Below, one piece after another: positions 1 to 5,977 of a DNA stretch of 6,420 bases. Source of the stretch: an uncultured Eubacteriales bacterium (GTDB lineage: Bacteria > Bacillota > Clostridia > Oscillospirales > Acutalibacteraceae). The notes beneath the pieces are model-generated. The model had not been told where the DNA came from, searched no databases, and saw nothing but the letters and a program-made list of their open reading frames with translations. Position 1 is the stretch's first letter. Each line of letters begins with the position of its first letter. The stretch is taken from contig ONWY01000082.1 of the NCBI GenBank assembly GCA_900321665.1, positions 1-6,420 on the forward strand, in the 5' to 3' direction. The position numbers and the translations under genes are program-made.

Positions 1-1600
1 CGGCATCCGCCATGATGACGATTTTATCGTATCGGAGCTTATTAATATCAAAATCATCACCGATTCCCGTTCCCATCGACAGCACAACCGGTGTCAACTT
101 TTCATTGCCGTAAACCTTATCAATGCGTGCTTTTTCAACATTAAGCATCTTGCCCCACAGTGCTAAAATCGCTTGGTACTTTCTATCTCTGCCCTCTTTT
201 GCGGAGCCGCCTGCAGAGTCACCCTCTACAATGTAAAGCTCTGTTTTTGAGGGGTCCTTCTCCGTGCAATCGGCAAGCTTGCCGGGCAGGGAATTGCTCT
301 CAAGCGCTCCCTTTCTTCTGGCAAGGTCGCGCGCCTTACGCGCCGCTTCTCTGGCTCTGGAGGCTTCTAATGCTTTATTGAAAATGGCCTTTGCTTCATT
401 CGGGTTTTCTTCAAAGTAATTCATCAGCTTGTCGGTAACCATTTTATAGACCATTTTGTCCATATCGGTATTGCCGAGTTTACCTTTGGTTTGCCCCTCA
501 AATTCCGCGTTTGTGAGTTTCACATTGACCACTGCCACAATGCCTTCGAGCACATCCTTGTTGGTTAAGCCCTTGTCGCTGTCCTTGAGCAGGTTATACC
601 TTCTGCCGTAGGTCTTAAAGACGCTTAATAACGCGCGCTTAAAACCGTTTTCGTGTGTGCCGCCGTCAACCGTGCGGATGTTATTGGCATAAGAATAAAT
701 CTTTTCATCATAGGCATTGGAATACATAATCGCAACCTCTGCAGATTTGTCCTCCAAAACGCTCGAAAAATGAATAACTTCGCTGTTAATTGCCGTGTAT
801 GCATAGGCTTCCATCACATGCTCTACATAGCTTTTAATACCGCCCTCGTAGCAGTATTCTTCTTCAACAACCTCTTCTCCTCTGCGGTCGGTGAGTGTGA
901 TTTTTAAGCCGGCATTTAAAAATGCCTGCTCGCGCAATCTCGTTCTGAGGGTCGCAAAATCGTAGACAGTTGTCTCTGTAAATACCTCCGGGTCTGCCTT
1001 AAATTTAATAAAGGTTCCGTGGCCGTCATCCTCGCCGACAATTTCCAAATCGGTAACCGGGTCGCCTCTTTCAAAGCGCTGGCGGTGAACATGCCCGTCT
1101 TGCGTTACCTCTACCTCAAACCACTCCGAGAGAGCGTTTACAACCGAGGAACCGACACCGTGCAAACCGCCGGATACTTTATAACCGCTGCCGCCGAATT
1201 TACCGCCGGCGTGCAACACGGTTAATACCACCGTTACGGAAGGCAAGCCCATCTTTTCATTGATGCCGACAGGAATACCGCGGCCGTTGTCTCTGACTGT
1301 GATGATATTTCCCGGTAAAATTTCCACCTCAATGTGGGTACAAACACCTGCAAGTGCCTCATCAATCGAGTTATCGACGATTTCATAAACTAAGTGATGT
1401 AAGCCCTTCGGTCCTGTGGAGCCGATATACATACCGGGGCGCTTTCTGACCGCTTCAAGCCCTTCGAGAACTTGAATGGCATCTGCATCATACTTTTCGG
1501 TAACGACGGTATCCATATCACCCTCTTCAAGGACAATATCTTTACTGATTTCGATATCTTCTTCAAGATTTTCTACTTTGTTTTCTTCGTTCGTATTCAT
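1..1600 (-). CDS. gyrB: DNA gyrase subunit B (3' end cut by window edge)
   Basis: ATPase subunit of DNA gyrase (A2B2), which introduces negative supercoils ahead of replication forks. About 533 of the usual ~640 residues are present; the C-terminal end of the TOPRIM domain and the tail lie off the left edge. The GHKL ATPase domain shows E73 and N77 in VYEIVDN (catalytic Glu and Mg-binding Asn), D104 in RDNGRGIP, then HAGGKFG and GGLHGVG. The TOPRIM domain has EGDSAGG at 459-465 (catalytic E459), and the window ends within the metal-binding IMADAD motif. The start at 1598-1600 follows AAGGAG at 1607-1612 with a 6-base gap, and overlaps the remB stop as ATGA. Compared with E. coli, the N-terminus carries about 31 extra, mostly acidic residues. 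The usual PL(R/K)GK motif reads ALWGK (W482). Identity is certain; gyrA probably follows outside the window. Confidence 0.98.
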   Translation of the reverse strand, partial: MNTNEENKVENLEEDIEISKDIVLEEGDMDTVVTEKYDADAIQVLEGLEAVRKRPGMYIGSTGPKGLHHLVYEIVDNSIDEALAGVCTHIEVEILPGNIITVRDNGRGIPVGINEKMGLPSVTVVLTVLHAGGKFGGSGYKVSGGLHGVGSSVVNALSEWFEVEVTQDGHVHRQRFERGDPVTDLEIVGEDDGHGTFIKFKADPEVFTETTVYDFATLRTRLREQAFLNAGLKITLTDRRGEEVVEEEYCYEGGIKSYVEHVMEAYAYTAINSEVIHFSSVLEDKSAEVAIMYSNAYDEKIYSYANNIRTVDGGTHENGFKRALLSVFKTYGRRYNLLKDSDKGLTNKDVLEGIVAVVNVKLTNAEFEGQTKGKLGNTDMDKMVYKMVTDKLMNYFEENPNEAKAIFNKALEASRAREAARKARDLARRKGALESNSLPGKLADCTEKDPSKTELYIVEGDSAGGSAKEGRDRKYQAILALWGKMLNVEKARIDKVYGNEKLTPVVLSMGTGIGDDFDINKLRYDKIVIMADA

Positions 1601-1860
1601 TCAAATCTCCTTAGTTTATTTTTTGCTCTTGATGAAATTGTCGCTGATGAGAGCAGAGATATGTACACATGGTAATCATCTTTTCCGCTGACAATAAAGG
1701 ATTTCGGCAAATCATAAGAAACATTGATTATTCTGTTTTGTTTGGTTGCTTTTTTTAAATACTCCCGCGTGCTTTTCATTACCGTTGTATTATCTAAATC
1801 AAAAATACCGATAATATCATCACTTTTAACAAGAGTATCTTCTCCTAAGTGAATATACAT
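1597..1860 (-). CDS. remB: RemB-type regulatory protein (DUF370 family)
   Basis: Small protein of 87 residues in the DUF370/RemA-RemB family. It begins MYIHLGED and contains DIIGIFDLDNT (15-25), LPKSFIV and ISLLSSATISSRA, all typical of B. subtilis YaaB (RemB), which with RemA promotes extracellular-matrix gene expression; RemA is a ring-forming DNA-binding protein. The position between recF and gyrB is the one RemB holds in Bacillus. Whether this organism makes a matrix is unknown, so the role is by family only. The start lies 3 bases after the recF stop, and the upstream purine tract is a poor Shine-Dalgarno site, suggesting coupling to recF translation. The TGA stop overlaps the gyrB ATG. 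The Lys/Arg-rich C-terminus could contact nucleic acid (inference). Confidence 0.92.
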   Translation of the reverse strand: MYIHLGEDTLVKSDDIIGIFDLDNTTVMKSTREYLKKATKQNRIINVSYDLPKSFIVSGKDDYHVYISLLSSATISSRAKNKLRRFE

Positions 1861-1863
1861 TGG

Positions 1864-2964
1864 TTATTCATTACTTTCTTTTTTTAGAGTGCCTTTTTCT
1901 ATTTGAAAGGTTTTTCCTTTTTTTAGGCGCAATATGGTGTTCGGGTCACAACAGGTAATAAATACCTGCCAGCCCTCAATGTGATGAAGAATGTAATCTT
2001 GGCGAATTTCATCGAGCTCGCTCATTACATCATCCAACAAAGCAATCGGCTGTTGACCCGTTTTATTTTTAAGTACATTTGCTTCGCCGAGTTTTAGGGC
2101 AAGCACTGCGGAGCGCTGTTGCCCTTGGGAGCCGAATTTCCTTGCGGAGATGCCGTTAATGGTAATTTCAATATCATCTCTGTGGGGACCGACACTTGTG
2201 GAAAGTGTTTGCATATCTTCGGTTCTGCTTTTTTTAAGCGCCTCCAAGAATTGCTCCTTTATGGCTGCTTCCTTTTCCATATTGACCGTGCTGTGATAAA
2301 GAAGCTGCATTTGCTCTTTTCCGGAGGATATCCCGGCATAGATGCGCTCTGCCTGCTCTTGCAGGGCTTCTAAGTATTTTTTTCTTTGCAGCATAATTTG
2401 CGTGCCGAGCTGCGCTAAATTTTCTTCAAAAATATCGAGCATCAGCTCTATAGAAGAATTATATTTATAATCCTTTAATAAAGCATTTCTTTGCACCAAA
2501 TTTTTTTTGTATTTGGAAAGATACTCCGAAAAGCCGGGCTTGATTTGGCATAGCGCGTTATCACAAAAGCTACGCCTCTCGCGTGGCCCGCCTTTTACAA
2601 GAGAAAGGTGCTCCGGTGAGAAAATAACCGCGTGATAGCGCTCGCTGAGAGCAGTGCTGTTGTTTTGCTTCACCTCATTGAGAAAAATACTCTTTTTGTC
2701 GCTGAATTCAATCGAGGCACTTTGTTCTAAACCGTCGGCATCAAATTGTACTTTAACGGTTGCTTTATCAAAAGAAAAATGAATTTGCTCCGCATCCTTT
2801 GAGCCGCGAAAACTTTTCATCCCGGTAAATAGCCACAGCGCTTCCAAAATATTGGTTTTTCCCTGTGCATTTTCACCGTAAATGATATTCACCGTGTCGC
2901 TGAAATGCAGCTGCATATTCTCAATATTTCTAAACTGCTTGAGAGCTAAGGTATTAATTATCAT
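1864..2964 (-). CDS. recF: DNA replication and repair protein RecF
   Basis: SMC-like ATPase of the RecFOR pathway, which helps load RecA on gapped DNA and supports restart of stalled forks. The 366 residues match the family length. Visible motifs are Walker A GENAQGKTN (30-38), the F-SPEHLSLVKGGP-ERR region (115-131), VGPHRDD (258-264), the ABC signature GSQGQQRS (278-285), Walker B IALLDD (307-312) and the D-loop SELD (315-318). The middle (about 145-245) is the helical insert typical of RecF. The ATG at 2962-2964 overlaps the yaaA TGA as ATGA, and AAGGT about 6 bases upstream is a usable ribosome site inside yaaA. The lysine- and glutamate-rich tail is unremarkable. Complete, with no disruption seen. 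Confidence 0.97.
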   Translation of the reverse strand: MIINTLALKQFRNIENMQLHFSDTVNIIYGENAQGKTNILEALWLFTGMKSFRGSKDAEQIHFSFDKATVKVQFDADGLEQSASIEFSDKKSIFLNEVKQNNSTALSERYHAVIFSPEHLSLVKGGPRERRSFCDNALCQIKPGFSEYLSKYKKNLVQRNALLKDYKYNSSIELMLDIFEENLAQLGTQIMLQRKKYLEALQEQAERIYAGISSGKEQMQLLYHSTVNMEKEAAIKEQFLEALKKSRTEDMQTLSTSVGPHRDDIEITINGISARKFGSQGQQRSAVLALKLGEANVLKNKTGQQPIALLDDVMSELDEIRQDYILHHIEGWQVFITCCDPNTILRLKKGKTFQIEKGTLKKESNE

Positions 2965-3170
2965 TTGACTACCTTGTAAATTGTCTCATCTATTTCAACC
3001 GTGTCGCCTTCATACAGCTTTTTTCCTCTTTGCAGACATTCCTCGCCATTGACCTTTACTTCTCCGTAAATAACGGCTTCCTTGGCTTCCCCGCCCGTAT
3101 AAACAGCGCCGCAAAATTTTAAAAAAGCATCTAATTTAATAAATTCGGTTGTTATTTTAATTTCTTCCAT
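2961..3170 (-). CDS. yaaA: S4-domain RNA-binding protein YaaA
   Basis: A 69-residue single-domain S4 protein. The S4 fold is visible as IKLDAFLKFCGAVYTGGEAK (11-30), then GEVKVNGEE (36-44), RGKKLYEGDTVEI (48-60). The GG-EAK and V-VNGE-E-RRGKKL pattern is that of the small S4 protein found between dnaN and recF in Firmicutes (YaaA in B. subtilis); the family binds structured RNA and is thought to associate with ribosomes, but the exact target is not settled. The ATG lies 2 bases after the dnaN TAA with no recognisable Shine-Dalgarno sequence, so translation most likely relies on ribosomes finishing dnaN. Its TGA overlaps the recF start, making it the coupling link between clamp and RecF. Confidence 0.95.
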   Translation of the reverse strand: MEEIKITTEFIKLDAFLKFCGAVYTGGEAKEAVIYGEVKVNGEECLQRGKKLYEGDTVEIDETIYKVVK

Positions 3171-3172
3171 TT

Positions 3173-4276
3173 TTAAACTGTTAATCTGACAGGCATGATG
3201 ATAAATAAAAAGCTGTCATTATCTACCGGTGTAATTTTGATTGGCTTGATGCTGTCAATCATTTCTATTTTTACTTCTTCGCAATCGGCATTTTTGAGCG
3301 CATCAATAAAATATTTGCTGTTAAAGCCGATTTCCAATTTATCTCCCAATACGGAGGCGCTGATTCTGTCATTCACCCTTGCTGTGTTGGTAATACAACT
3401 GATTTTGATTTCATTATTATTAAAAATGCACCTGACAGGGCTTTTAACACGGTCGGTAATGACAATGGCGGTTCTTTCAATCGCTTTTAAAAGCGTATCG
3501 GTAGAAACCACTGTCTGTGTCTTACTGCCGCTTAAAATGGTTTTAGAATAATTTAAAAATTGCCCTTCAATTAAGCGAGAAATAATGCTGTAGGCGCCGA
3601 CATTAAAAATAATGTGTCTTTTTCCTAAAGAGATAGAAATTGTCTCTTCCGATTCCGAGGAAATTTTTACTATCTCATTAAGTGTTTTTGCGGGCACAAT
3701 AAATTCCAACGCTTCGCCGTCATATTGAATTTTTTCCTTGCGGATGGCAAGGCGAAAACCGTCAAGCGCAATCATGCGCAGCTCATTATCCTCAATTTCA
3801 AACTTCACACCCATAAAAACAGGTCTTGTATCGACAACCGCACAGGCAAATACGGTCTTGCGAATCATTTTTGAGAACATATCGGTATCAATTTCAATTT
3901 CTGTTCCGTTTTGAACCGAGGGAAGCTCCGGGTAGTCCTCCACACCGATACCGTTAAGAGAAAATTCGGAATTACCTGATTGAATCGTGCAAAGCTTTCT
4001 TTCATCCGCACTTAAAGTGATGGTTTCCCCCGGCATCTTTCTGACAATTTCACAAAGGGTTCTCGCATCAATCACAATGCTGCCTTCTTCAGCAATGGCA
4101 GCTTCAATTTGTGTGGTGATGGCAAGCTCTAAATCGTAACCTGTCAAGCTGACTTTTTCCTCTCCTGCCGTAATCAGAATACCTTCAATCGAAGGAATAG
4201 CCGCCTTTTGGGAAACTGCTTTGGCAACGGTAGAGCAAGCAACTGCCAATTCAAAAGTAGAACAGGTAAATTTCAT
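3173..4276 (-). CDS. dnaN: DNA polymerase III beta subunit (sliding clamp)
   Basis: Ring-shaped clamp that tethers the replicative polymerase and many repair enzymes to DNA. At 367 residues it has the normal length for three repeated clamp domains (about 1-118, 125-245, 246-367). Recognisable stretches are IPSIEGILI near residue 27, RPVFMGVKFEIEDNELRMIALDGFRLAIR in domain 2 (about 151-179), and the C-terminal FLFIIMPVRLTV, equivalent to the MPMRL end that forms part of the peptide-binding groove. The start is supported by AAAGGAG at 4283-4289, six bases upstream of the ATG. It follows dnaA after a 215-base spacer holding the origin-like motifs. Its TAA is 2 bases from yaaA. Confidence 0.98.
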   Translation of the reverse strand: MKFTCSTFELAVACSTVAKAVSQKAAIPSIEGILITAGEEKVSLTGYDLELAITTQIEAAIAEEGSIVIDARTLCEIVRKMPGETITLSADERKLCTIQSGNSEFSLNGIGVEDYPELPSVQNGTEIEIDTDMFSKMIRKTVFACAVVDTRPVFMGVKFEIEDNELRMIALDGFRLAIRKEKIQYDGEALEFIVPAKTLNEIVKISSESEETISISLGKRHIIFNVGAYSIISRLIEGQFLNYSKTILSGSKTQTVVSTDTLLKAIERTAIVITDRVKSPVRCIFNNNEIKISCITNTARVNDRISASVLGDKLEIGFNSKYFIDALKNADCEEVKIEMIDSIKPIKITPVDNDSFLFIIMPVRLTV

Positions 4277-4310
4277 TTTTTTCTCCTTTCAATATCCATT
4301 ATGATATTTC

Positions 4311-4335
4311 TATTAATAGTTTTAGTATTAGTAAG
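4311..4335. promoter_or_regulatory. DnaA-trio-like tract
   Basis: Read on the plus strand in threes from 4311 the tract is TAT TAA TAG TTT, then TAG TAT TAG TAA. Six of the eight triplets begin TA followed by G or A, or are TAT; three are exact TAG, the form of the B. subtilis DnaA-trio (3'-GAT-5'). It sits directly next to the tandem 9-mer, which is where trios lie relative to DnaA boxes. The family's role is to bind the DnaA filament on a single strand during opening. Triplets TTT and TAT depart from consensus, so this is a candidate only. Confidence 0.45.
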
Positions 4336-4353
4336 TGTTTAAAATGTTTAAAA
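4336..4353 (-). repeat. Tandem 9-mer TTTTAAACA x2, degenerate DnaA-box-like
   Basis: Two perfect head-to-tail copies of TTTTAAACA on the minus strand (4336-4344 and 4345-4353). Each differs by one base from the TTTTCAACA elements elsewhere in the spacers. They abut the triplet tract on its dnaA side, the position of the paired boxes beside the B. subtilis unwinding element. I infer low-affinity DnaA sites; a chance AT-rich repeat is the alternative. Confidence 0.5.
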
Positions 4354-4373
4354 CTGCTACAGCGGTAGTCGTT

Positions 4374-4379
4374 ATTATA
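4374..4379 (-). promoter_or_regulatory. dnaN: Possible dnaN -10 element
   Basis: A perfect TATAAT on the minus strand, about 98 bases upstream of the dnaN ATG. No good -35 is present at 16-18 bases (ACAATT is the best at 17), and no extended -10 TG. If active, the transcript would begin near 4367 and its leader would include the tandem repeat and triplet tract. Weak support. Confidence 0.3.
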
Positions 4380-4399
4380 GTTTCACTTGTTTTACAAAT

Positions 4400-4408
4400 T
4401 GTTGATAA
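4400..4408 (-). promoter_or_regulatory. DnaA-box-like site TTATCAACA
   Basis: TTATCAACA differs from the canonical TTATCCACA at position 6 only. It lies in the dnaA-dnaN spacer in the same orientation as the other boxes there, and is the closest match to consensus in the window. Confidence 0.6.
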
Positions 4409-4461
4409 AAAAATGTGAAATGTTGTGAAACAAAAGCGTAAAGCTCCATGCCTTTTTTTAT

Positions 4462-4489
4462 TGTTGAAAAGGTATTAATTTGTTGAAAA
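4462..4489 (-). promoter_or_regulatory. Pair of DnaA-box-like sites TTTTCAACA
   Basis: Two identical 9-mers, at 4462-4470 and 4481-4489, in the same orientation with start-to-start spacing of 19 bases, immediately after the dnaA stop codon. Each fits TTWT-CACA-type boxes apart from A in place of C at position 6. Repetition of an identical variant suggests selection rather than decay. Confidence 0.55.
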
Positions 4490-4491
4490 CC

Positions 4492-5817
4492 CTATGCTTC
4501 CTGCACATTTTTGATAATATCGGAAATTTGTGCTTTTAAAGAGGAATCCTCTTCAATTTTATCTTCCACCGTTCCGATAGAGTGAATCACGGTGGAATAG
4601 TTTCTGCCGAAGTTTTTGCCGATTTCCTGGAAGGTCATACCGGTCACATGGCGCATAATATACATTGCAATTTGCCTGGGATTGGAAATATTGATATCTC
4701 TTTTTTTGGAATACAAATCATCCACCGAGACATTATAGTTTCTGGAAACCTCTAAAATAATCTTTTCGGTGATTTGAGGAATCGGTTGATTGCTGGAAAT
4801 GATGCTTTTAATGACATTTTGAACATCGCTTAAAACAATCTTTTGGTTGCCCGAAAGGTTGGAATATGCTTTTAGTTTTTTCACAACACCGTCTAATTGG
4901 CGAATATTATTTTTGACCTTTTCGGCTATGTAGATAATAATATCTTCCTCTAAGCTTAAGCCGTAAATTTCGCACTTGTTTTTGATAATGTTAATTCTTG
5001 TTTCAAGCTCGGGCGGCTGAATATCCGCCAGCAGACCCTGCTCAATTCTGCCTCTGATTCTGTCGGCAAGGGTACTGATATCCTTCGGCGGTCGGTCGGA
5101 GGATAAAATGATTTGCTTGTTTTCGACAATATAGCTGTCTATCGTATGGAAAAATTCCTCTTGGGTGGTTTCCTTACCGGCAAGAAATTGAATATCATCA
5201 AAAATAATGATATCGGCGCTTCTGTATTTATCGTGAAACAGAGCGGTGGTTTTGTTGCTTAAATGATTTAAAAAGTCATTGGTAAATTCTTCCGCTTTCA
5301 CAAAGATAATTTTTTTGGAAGGGTCATTTTCCTTAATTTTATTGGCAATGGCATTTAAAAGGTGTGTTTTTCCAAGCCCCGAATTGCCGTAAATAAAAAG
5401 AGGATTGTAGCTCATCGTGCTATTGAAGCTGATACCGTTGGTATTGGAAGCTACCGCCTTTGCTGCCGAGTAAGCAAATTTATTGGAAGGGCCGACCACA
5501 AAGTTTTCAAAGGTTTCCTTTTGCAAATCCTGCGAATAAGAGGGCTTTTCCACCCGGTAGCCTGCTTTTTCGGCGGTAGAAATAAATTTTACATTCACAT
5601 CAAACCCGAAGGCTGCGGAAAGCGCCTCTTTCCAGGTTTGCGCATATTTTTCACTGACAAGGGTTTTGACAAATTCCTCGCCGCAATCAATAATCATGGT
5701 ATCATTATCAAATACAACAAATCTTAAAGGCTCAAACCAAAGCTCGGCTGCCGTTTCGGTAATATTTAATTCCAGCTGCTCTTTTACTTTATTAAAAATA
5801 TCATCAAAAGATTTCAT
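4492..5817 (-). CDS. dnaA: Chromosomal replication initiator protein DnaA
   Basis: AAA+ initiator that binds DnaA boxes at oriC and opens the duplex. The 441 residues are normal length. Domain I is about 1-85 and a short linker follows. The conserved core begins near TFENFVVGPSNKFAY (102-116). Walker A is GNSGLGKT (144-151), Walker B IIIFDD (203-208), sensor I near LSSDRPP (238-244), the arginine finger R257 in GRIEQGL, and sensor II R306 in NNIRQLDG. Domain IV (about 345-441) has R373 aligning with the E. coli minor-groove Arg399, NPRQIAMYIMRH, and the helix-turn-helix. There the usual FGGRDHTT reads FGRNYST (403-409): one Gly fewer, N406 for Asp and Y407 for His. The start is set by AAGGGAG at 5823-5829 with a 5-base gap. 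A good promoter lies upstream. Identity is certain. Confidence 0.99.
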   Translation of the reverse strand: MKSFDDIFNKVKEQLELNITETAAELWFEPLRFVVFDNDTMIIDCGEEFVKTLVSEKYAQTWKEALSAAFGFDVNVKFISTAEKAGYRVEKPSYSQDLQKETFENFVVGPSNKFAYSAAKAVASNTNGISFNSTMSYNPLFIYGNSGLGKTHLLNAIANKIKENDPSKKIIFVKAEEFTNDFLNHLSNKTTALFHDKYRSADIIIFDDIQFLAGKETTQEEFFHTIDSYIVENKQIILSSDRPPKDISTLADRIRGRIEQGLLADIQPPELETRINIIKNKCEIYGLSLEEDIIIYIAEKVKNNIRQLDGVVKKLKAYSNLSGNQKIVLSDVQNVIKSIISSNQPIPQITEKIILEVSRNYNVSVDDLYSKKRDINISNPRQIAMYIMRHVTGMTFQEIGKNFGRNYSTVIHSIGTVEDKIEEDSSLKAQISDIIKNVQEA

Positions 5818-5837
5818 AGTTACTCCCTTAATTATTA

Positions 5838-5851
5838 AATATTATAATATT
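5838..5851. repeat. 14-base perfect AT palindrome in dnaA leader
   Basis: AATATTATAATATT is its own reverse complement and would lie in the dnaA 5' untranslated region, about 9 bases before the ribosome site. In such AT-rich DNA it may be chance. Confidence 0.4.
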
Positions 5852-5863
5852 ATATAATTATAG

Positions 5864-5875
5864 ATACTATAGTAT
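5864..5875. promoter_or_regulatory. 12-base palindrome over dnaA start point
   Basis: ATACTATAGTAT is a perfect palindrome touching the -10 (5874-5879) and covering the predicted start near 5867. Position fits an operator, but no matching regulator is identified. Confidence 0.35.
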
Positions 5876-5902
5876 TTTAACATATATAAATATATTTTTC
5901 AA
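5874..5902 (-). promoter_or_regulatory. dnaA: dnaA promoter
   Basis: On the minus strand TTGAAA (5897-5902) and TAAAAT (5874-5879) are separated by 17 bases, each one mismatch from the vegetative sigma consensus. A TG one base before the -10 makes it an extended -10 type. The predicted start is near 5867, giving a leader of about 50 bases to the ATG. The -35 is overlapped on the opposite strand by TTTTCAACA, suggesting autoregulation by DnaA. Confidence 0.7.
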
Positions 5903-5904
5903 CA
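5896..5904 (+). promoter_or_regulatory. DnaA-box-like site over the dnaA -35
   Basis: TTTTCAACA, identical to the two copies after dnaA but on the opposite strand, covers the whole -35 hexamer of the dnaA promoter. Binding here would block polymerase, the classic layout for DnaA autorepression. Confidence 0.5.
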
Positions 5905-5909
5905 TTAAA

Positions 5910-5924
5910 TGCACAATTTGTGCA
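5910..5924. promoter_or_regulatory. 15-base palindrome upstream of dnaA -35
   Basis: TGCACAATTTGTGCA has perfect 7-base arms around one base, 7 bases upstream of the -35. Each arm carries a CACA core: GTTTGCACA on the minus strand (5919-5927) matches TTWTNCACA except at base 1, and AAATGCACA on the plus strand (5907-5915) except at bases 1-2. It could be two inverted weak DnaA sites or the operator of a dimeric regulator. Confidence 0.45.
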
Positions 5925-5977
5925 AACATTTTTAATAGTTTTAAATATTTATATATTATTAGTTTAAAAATTTTCTA

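Larger units (their letters stand above)
4277..4491. other. Likely oriC half between dnaA and dnaN (unwinding region)
   Basis: This 215-base spacer has no gene. It contains three TTWTCAACA elements on the minus strand, two TGTGAAA repeats 10 bases apart (4414-4420, 4424-4430), a GC-richer patch with CTAC...GTAG symmetry (4357-4367), a tandem 9-mer (4336-4353) and a TAG-rich triplet tract (4311-4335). In B. subtilis the equivalent spacer holds DnaA boxes followed by a DnaA-trio and the DNA unwinding element, in the same orientation relative to dnaN. By analogy I infer that strand opening takes place here. No convincing hairpin-plus-T terminator for dnaA is visible, so dnaN may also be reached by read-through. 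Confidence 0.7.

Noticed and set aside
132..140. TTTTCAACA in gyrB as an origin element
   Set aside because: It encodes conserved GyrB residues and is over 4 kb from the other sites; kept only as a background occurrence.
160..1225. Plus-strand open frames (160-381, 653-907, 1019-1225) lying opposite gyrB
   Set aside because: They are antisense to a fully conserved gyrB frame, have no ribosome sites I can see and resemble no known protein.
1472..1691. Two overlapping plus-strand open frames opposite the gyrB 5' end and remB
   Set aside because: Shadow frames of remB/gyrB; both real genes have conserved sequence and good context on the minus strand.
2119..2373. Plus-strand open frame inside recF
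   Set aside because: Antisense to the RecF helical region with no independent support.
3195..3551. 118-residue plus-strand frame opposite dnaN, hydrophobic and membrane-like
   Set aside because: The hydrophobic look comes from reading the complement of Asp/Glu/Lys/Asn-rich codons; dnaN is unambiguous on the other strand.
4441..4475. Possible terminator after dnaA
   Set aside because: The A/T run near 4452-4459 is not preceded by a stable GC-rich stem in either direction.
5362..5857. Plus-strand frames opposite the dnaA 5' half
   Set aside because: Antisense to the conserved AAA+ core and domain I of DnaA.
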